Part shown: one piece after another, positions 60,826 to 64,000 of the stretch
Layout of the letters: each line of letters begins with the position of its first letter
Position numbering within the stretch: position 1 is the first letter of the stretch
Assembly (NCBI GenBank): GCA_910584635.1
Contig: CAJUBA010000005.1
Coordinates: 28,136-92,135 of the forward strand
Source of the DNA: an uncultured Christensenella sp.
GTDB taxonomy: Bacteria > Bacillota > Clostridia > Christensenellales > UBA3700
Length of the DNA stretch: 64,000 nt
Reading direction: 5' to 3'
Position numbers and translations under genes: made by a program
The notes under the pieces: generated by a model
The model's database searches: none
What the model was told of the DNA's origin: nothing
The model's input: the letters and a program-made list of their open reading frames with translations, nothing else

Positions 60826-60885
60826 TATTTTCCTGAATAGGCGTATTATTTATATCTCATAATGATTTAAGTTGGGCTTATTTAA

Positions 60886-60949
60886 CCGACCAAGCGCAAT
60901 ATTTTTACAATGTCGCGATATTGGTCGGAATTTATTTTCCGACCAAAAA
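60886..60949. repeat. Isolated B-type repeat arm
   Basis: CCGACCAAGCGCAATA at 60886 and ATATTGGTCGGA ending at 60929 form the same bounded palindrome as the B arms at 29.9-34.1 kb; a further CCGACCAAAAA lies at 60939. Here B occurs without the A arms. Confidence 0.65.
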
Positions 60950-61003
60950 TGTGGTTGAAATATTCTATTCAATCGCTTTGTAAATTTATATCCCGTCATA
61001 TTC

Positions 61004-61032
61004 TTGCCACCGCTTTTGCAATGTGGTAAACT
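61004..61032 (+). promoter_or_regulatory. Promoter abutting the mnmA start codon
   Basis: TTGCCA and TAAACT separated by 17 bases. The -10 box ends six bases before the ATG at 61039, so transcription should start at the start codon itself. Confidence 0.65.
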
Positions 61033-61038
61033 GAAAAT

Positions 61039-62115
61039 ATGAAAAAAAGAGTCGTAGTAGGTATGAGCGGAGGTGTGGACTCCTCGTTGTCGGCGTTGCT
61101 TTTGAAAGAGCAGGGCTATGACGTTGTCGGACTTTTCATGAGAAATTGGCATGAAAAAGACGAAGGCGGTTGTTGTACGGCGGACGAAGATTTTTACGAC
61201 GTGCGTTCAGTGTGCAACGATATAGGCATACCTTATTACAGCGTGGATTTTGCCGACCAATATTATGACAGAGTGTTTAAGCATTTTGTAGAAGAATACA
61301 AAAAGGGCAGGACACCCAATCCCGACGTCCTTTGCAATAAGGAAATCAAGTTTGCGCCGTTTGTCAAACACGCTCTTTCTATGGGCGCGGATTATATCGC
61401 TACCGGTCATTATTGCGATATACTTCACGATAGCGACGGATTGAACTATCTGCTTAAAGCCAAAGATACTAATAAAGATCAGACTTATTTTCTTAATCAA
61501 CTATCCTCGGCTCAATTAGATAAAGTTCTTTTCCCCGTGGGCAGATTAGACAAGAGCGAAGTAAGAGAATTAGCGACTAAATACGGTCTTTCTACCGCCG
61601 AGAAAAAAGATTCGACAGGCATTTGTTTTATAGGCGAAAGAAATTTCAGAAAATTTTTAAGCGAATATATTCCAATGCAAGAAGGGGATATTAAGACGCT
61701 TGACGGCAAAGTCGTTGGAAAGCACAACGGAGTATTTTACTATACCGTTGGACAGCGTAAAGGTTTGGGAATCGGCGGCGGTGGCAACGGCGAAGCATGG
61801 TTTGTCGTGTCCAAAGACGTGGCAAAAAACGTTCTCTACGTTTCCCAAGGCGATCAGTCAATGCTGTATCACAAACGACTGTTTTGTGAAAAGTTCAATT
61901 TTATTACAAAGGTTCCGCAAGAAAATACTTTTGAGTGCAGCGCAAGAATCAGGCACCGCCAACCCGAACAGCAAGCGATAGCGACAATTCGCGACGGCGG
62001 GTTGGAACTTGAATTTGCAAATCCCCAACGCGCTATAGCCGAAGGTCAGTACGCCGTAATTTATGTCGGCAACGTATGTTTGGGCGGCGGAGTAATAGAC
62101 AGAAAATTTGATTGA
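61039..62115 (+). CDS. mnmA: tRNA-specific 2-thiouridylase MnmA
   Basis: A 358-residue enzyme that thiolates U34 of tRNA-Lys, -Glu and -Gln using ATP and sulfur from a cysteine desulfurase. GMSGGVDSSLSALLL is the PP-loop (residues 8-22), NPDVLCNKEIKF contains the first catalytic Cys, GHYC and DQTYFLNQL bind tRNA, and STGICFIGERNFRKFL holds the second catalytic Cys. Full length. No Shine-Dalgarno precedes the ATG; see the promoter. Confidence 0.97.
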   Translation: MKKRVVVGMSGGVDSSLSALLLKEQGYDVVGLFMRNWHEKDEGGCCTADEDFYDVRSVCNDIGIPYYSVDFADQYYDRVFKHFVEEYKKGRTPNPDVLCNKEIKFAPFVKHALSMGADYIATGHYCDILHDSDGLNYLLKAKDTNKDQTYFLNQLSSAQLDKVLFPVGRLDKSEVRELATKYGLSTAEKKDSTGICFIGERNFRKFLSEYIPMQEGDIKTLDGKVVGKHNGVFYYTVGQRKGLGIGGGGNGEAWFVVSKDVAKNVLYVSQGDQSMLYHKRLFCEKFNFITKVPQENTFECSARIRHRQPEQQAIATIRDGGLELEFANPQRAIAEGQYAVIYVGNVCLGGGVIDRKFD

Positions 62116-62172
62116 TATCTATCTAATAATTCATTGTCTTAATAAAATTATTGTATAATATTTAGCCGATTA

Positions 62173-62342
62173 TTTTCTATTTTAATCAAAATCTAACATA
62201 ATTCCAAAAAAAGTGTACATTTCCTGACCAATAAATATTATGCTGAATTACTCAAAAAACGAGCAATTTTTCATAATAATTATACAATAATGAAAATGGT
62301 TTGGCAATATCTCGCAGTCAGGAAATGTACACTTTTCCTGAC
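62173..62342. repeat. Inverted-repeat element upstream of the surface protein
   Basis: A perfect 20-bp inverted repeat: 62209-62228 (ending GTGTACATTTCCTGAC) and 62317-62336 (GTCAGGAAATGTACAC onward), enclosing 88 A/T-rich bases. About 36 bases left of the left arm also match the 32.1-kb copy. The right arm runs into TTTTCCTGAC, making a second, smaller dyad at 62317-62342. No ORF inside. Either a miniature mobile element or a large regulatory hairpin. Confidence 0.7.
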
Positions 62343-62364
62343 CGTATACAAAAACGGGGTTAAA

Positions 62365-64000
62365 ATGGATATAAGGAAAAAGAAAAAGGGGATAACGGCA
62401 AGCGTTGTTATTATTGCATTATGCAGTATAATTTTGTTCTTTACAATAGGAATATTAGGACCTATTTCCGATAAAAATAGCGGAAATAGGGTAGGAATTG
62501 AATCGATTGCAAGCGCCACGTTGAATTCGACTTACGGCTCGTTACACCACGGCTCTACGTACAGATATACGGATTATACAAAGGTAGAGCAAGCGCACAG
62601 CGGAACAATAACGGACGACACAAGCGTTGTGGTAGTGGATTCTACAAAGCCGCACGGCTCGCAAGAGAATCCTTACGTAATAGATTCAATAACTGGATGG
62701 AACGCATTTTCCACGGACATGGGGGATGCTACTAGCGGAATAACTAATTATGGCAAAGACAAGTATTTTGTCTTGACTAAGGATTTGGATTTTAACGGAG
62801 TAAATTTCAAACCCGTTCAGAGATTCGACGGAAACTTTTACGGATTGGGTAAAAAATTTTCCAATATTAATTATGACGCTAATGCAAAATATAGCGGTTT
62901 GATACAAGAGGGGAACGATTGTTTATTTTCTGATTTAAGTTTAGAAAATTACATATATTATAATGTCGGTTCAAGCGGCGCATTCATAGGTAAATGCAGT
63001 AAAGCAACTTTACTAAATTGTCATGCAATCGGAGAAATCAAAAGGGAAGTCAGTATCGGTAACGACCTAAAAATAGGCGGATTGATAGGTTATTGCGATA
63101 TACCCATCAATCAGACGCCGGACGATGTGTATGTCTATAGATCTTCATCGGATTTGTCTATTAAGTGTTACGAAAACAATATGCCTTACGATACGGCTTT
63201 CGGTAGTATTTTAGGACAAGTTTTATACAACGTTAAAGCGACGATTTTAGACTGTTACGGAAATGTAACCGCCGATGCGTCGTTGGGCAAAAACGGCTAT
63301 TATACCGGAATTATTGCATTTGTAAACAACATAGTGCAACCTATACGTATTGAAAATTTTGTTGGAAGCACTAGAGTTAACGGAAATCAAAATATATCAG
63401 CAAGTTTAACAAGGGGCGCTTATTCTGTTATTGGTATGTCAAACGCTAACAGTTCAACAAAAGTCCCTAGCGTTACGTTAAAAAATATTTATGCAAAAGG
63501 CGAAGTTGAGGAAAGCGGTAATGTTTATACAATGTACCCTCAATGTACCGGTTCGACGTCTAACACTTATTTTGGAAATCCAACATTTATTGCAAACAAT
63601 ATCAATTACGCAGGAAGCGGAAGCAGTATGTGGAAACTTACAAGCGACCATCAGGTAAATACTAAGGTAAACAACGCTTCAACAAAAGTCGCAAGCGTTG
63701 ATCAATTGTGGAAAAATGCAAAAGCGGATTCCGCATTTATAAGCGATATATGGACGAATAAAAGCGGAATAGGAAATGCGTTCACGGTAGAGAATTCTCC
63801 TCTAAGAAATACTTCTTTTGATAGCGATGATATTTTGGCTAAGTTCAGACATCTTCGAAATACCTCAAGCGGATATTCCGAAACGGAAGTTGGGGTATCG
63901 GACTTAAATTGCGATTATGCAGACGGTACAGTTTTGCCAACTCCGACGGCATTGGATAGCAATCATAGATTTGTAGGCTGGACGACGGACAAGAGCGGAG
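62365..64000 (+). CDS. Large surface protein, N-terminal part (cut by window end)
   Basis: The frame is open from ATG 62365 to the window end (545 codons). A basic start MDIRKKKKG leads into a hydrophobic signal segment (residues about 13-34). The next region has alternating Gly-rich beta repeats such as KDLDFNGVNFKPVQRFDGNFYGLGKKF and KIGGLIGYC, like GLUG-type domains of clostridial adhesins. The last visible residues, DGTVLPTPTALDSNHRFVGWTTDKSG, form an InlB-type (Listeria-Bacteroides) repeat. It is probably a wall- or membrane-attached adhesin. GGGG lies before the ATG. The C-terminal anchor is outside the window. Confidence 0.85.
   Translation, partial: MDIRKKKKGITASVVIIALCSIILFFTIGILGPISDKNSGNRVGIESIASATLNSTYGSLHHGSTYRYTDYTKVEQAHSGTITDDTSVVVVDSTKPHGSQENPYVIDSITGWNAFSTDMGDATSGITNYGKDKYFVLTKDLDFNGVNFKPVQRFDGNFYGLGKKFSNINYDANAKYSGLIQEGNDCLFSDLSLENYIYYNVGSSGAFIGKCSKATLLNCHAIGEIKREVSIGNDLKIGGLIGYCDIPINQTPDDVYVYRSSSDLSIKCYENNMPYDTAFGSILGQVLYNVKATILDCYGNVTADASLGKNGYYTGIIAFVNNIVQPIRIENFVGSTRVNGNQNISASLTRGAYSVIGMSNANSSTKVPSVTLKNIYAKGEVEESGNVYTMYPQCTGSTSNTYFGNPTFIANNINYAGSGSSMWKLTSDHQVNTKVNNASTKVASVDQLWKNAKADSAFISDIWTNKSGIGNAFTVENSPLRNTSFDSDDILAKFRHLRNTSSGYSETEVGVSDLNCDYADGTVLPTPTALDSNHRFVGWTTDKSG

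Noticed and set aside
62280..62519. 79-codon minus-strand open frame at the start of the surface protein
   Set aside because: It overlaps the inverted-repeat arm and the signal segment of the plus-strand gene and has no domain or start signal.

Overview
The window reads as a low-to-middle GC chromosome segment of a member of the Bacillota, most likely an uncultured gut-type Clostridia. This is inference from several markers: a ribosomal protein L27 with the N-terminal extension that the Prp protease removes and the rplU-prp-rpmA order; YlbJ, TmcAL, YdbC/PC4, C_GCAxxG_C_C and DUF975 proteins; TTGACA/TATAAT promoters; and a large surface protein with an InlB-type repeat. No rRNA gene, CRISPR array, intact transposase or prophage is visible.

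Layout. 1-2.7 kb: 3' part of argF, a GNAT, HU, and two small proteins. 2.9-11.6 kb: GH2 beta-galactosidase, a PC4-type DNA-binding protein, a cation/proton antiporter, a transglutaminase-like lipoprotein and an AlkD-type glycosylase. 11.7-12.6 kb: nine tRNA genes behind one strong promoter. 12.6-20 kb: a lipoprotein, a MarR-MATE pair with a clear operator, and on the minus strand typA, a YfcE phosphodiesterase and rdgB. 20-32 kb is mostly housekeeping: aconitase-type hydratase, formyl-THF cyclo-ligase, an rsmD-coaD gene fusion, ylbJ, tmcAL, pta-ackA, rpmF, plsX and rnc. 32-36.6 kb: a membrane coiled-coil protein, the L21-Prp-L27 operon with a leader, and an OGG1-type glycosylase, separated by repeat-rich gaps. 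36.8-50.5 kb: NYN protein, O-antigen-ligase-like protein, ilvN, a heterodimeric ABC exporter, NAD synthetase, a lipoprotein and a GH38 alpha-mannosidase.

50.5-54.9 kb is the accessory part: four minus-strand genes (three GNATs and one XRE regulator), each ending in a related junction sequence. Two of the gaps carry a nearly identical ~294-bp repeat that supplies a terminator for one gene and a promoter for the next. A two-gene operon of small proteins follows (possibly DUF6883/DUF4926-like). 55-62 kb: tRNA-Val, an FMN-riboswitch-controlled vitamin transporter (frameshifted here) with a B6 kinase, two hydrolases, tRNA-Arg, two DUF975 paralogues and mnmA. From 62.4 kb a large surface protein begins and runs off the window.

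The points most worth a second look are the RsmD-CoaD fusion; the GNAT cassette-like region; a nested B-A-core-A-B miniature repeat present at three intergenic sites; a 20-bp inverted-repeat element upstream of the surface protein whose left half recurs before the 32.2-kb membrane protein; and at least four genes whose -10 boxes sit so close to the start codon that their mRNAs should be leaderless.
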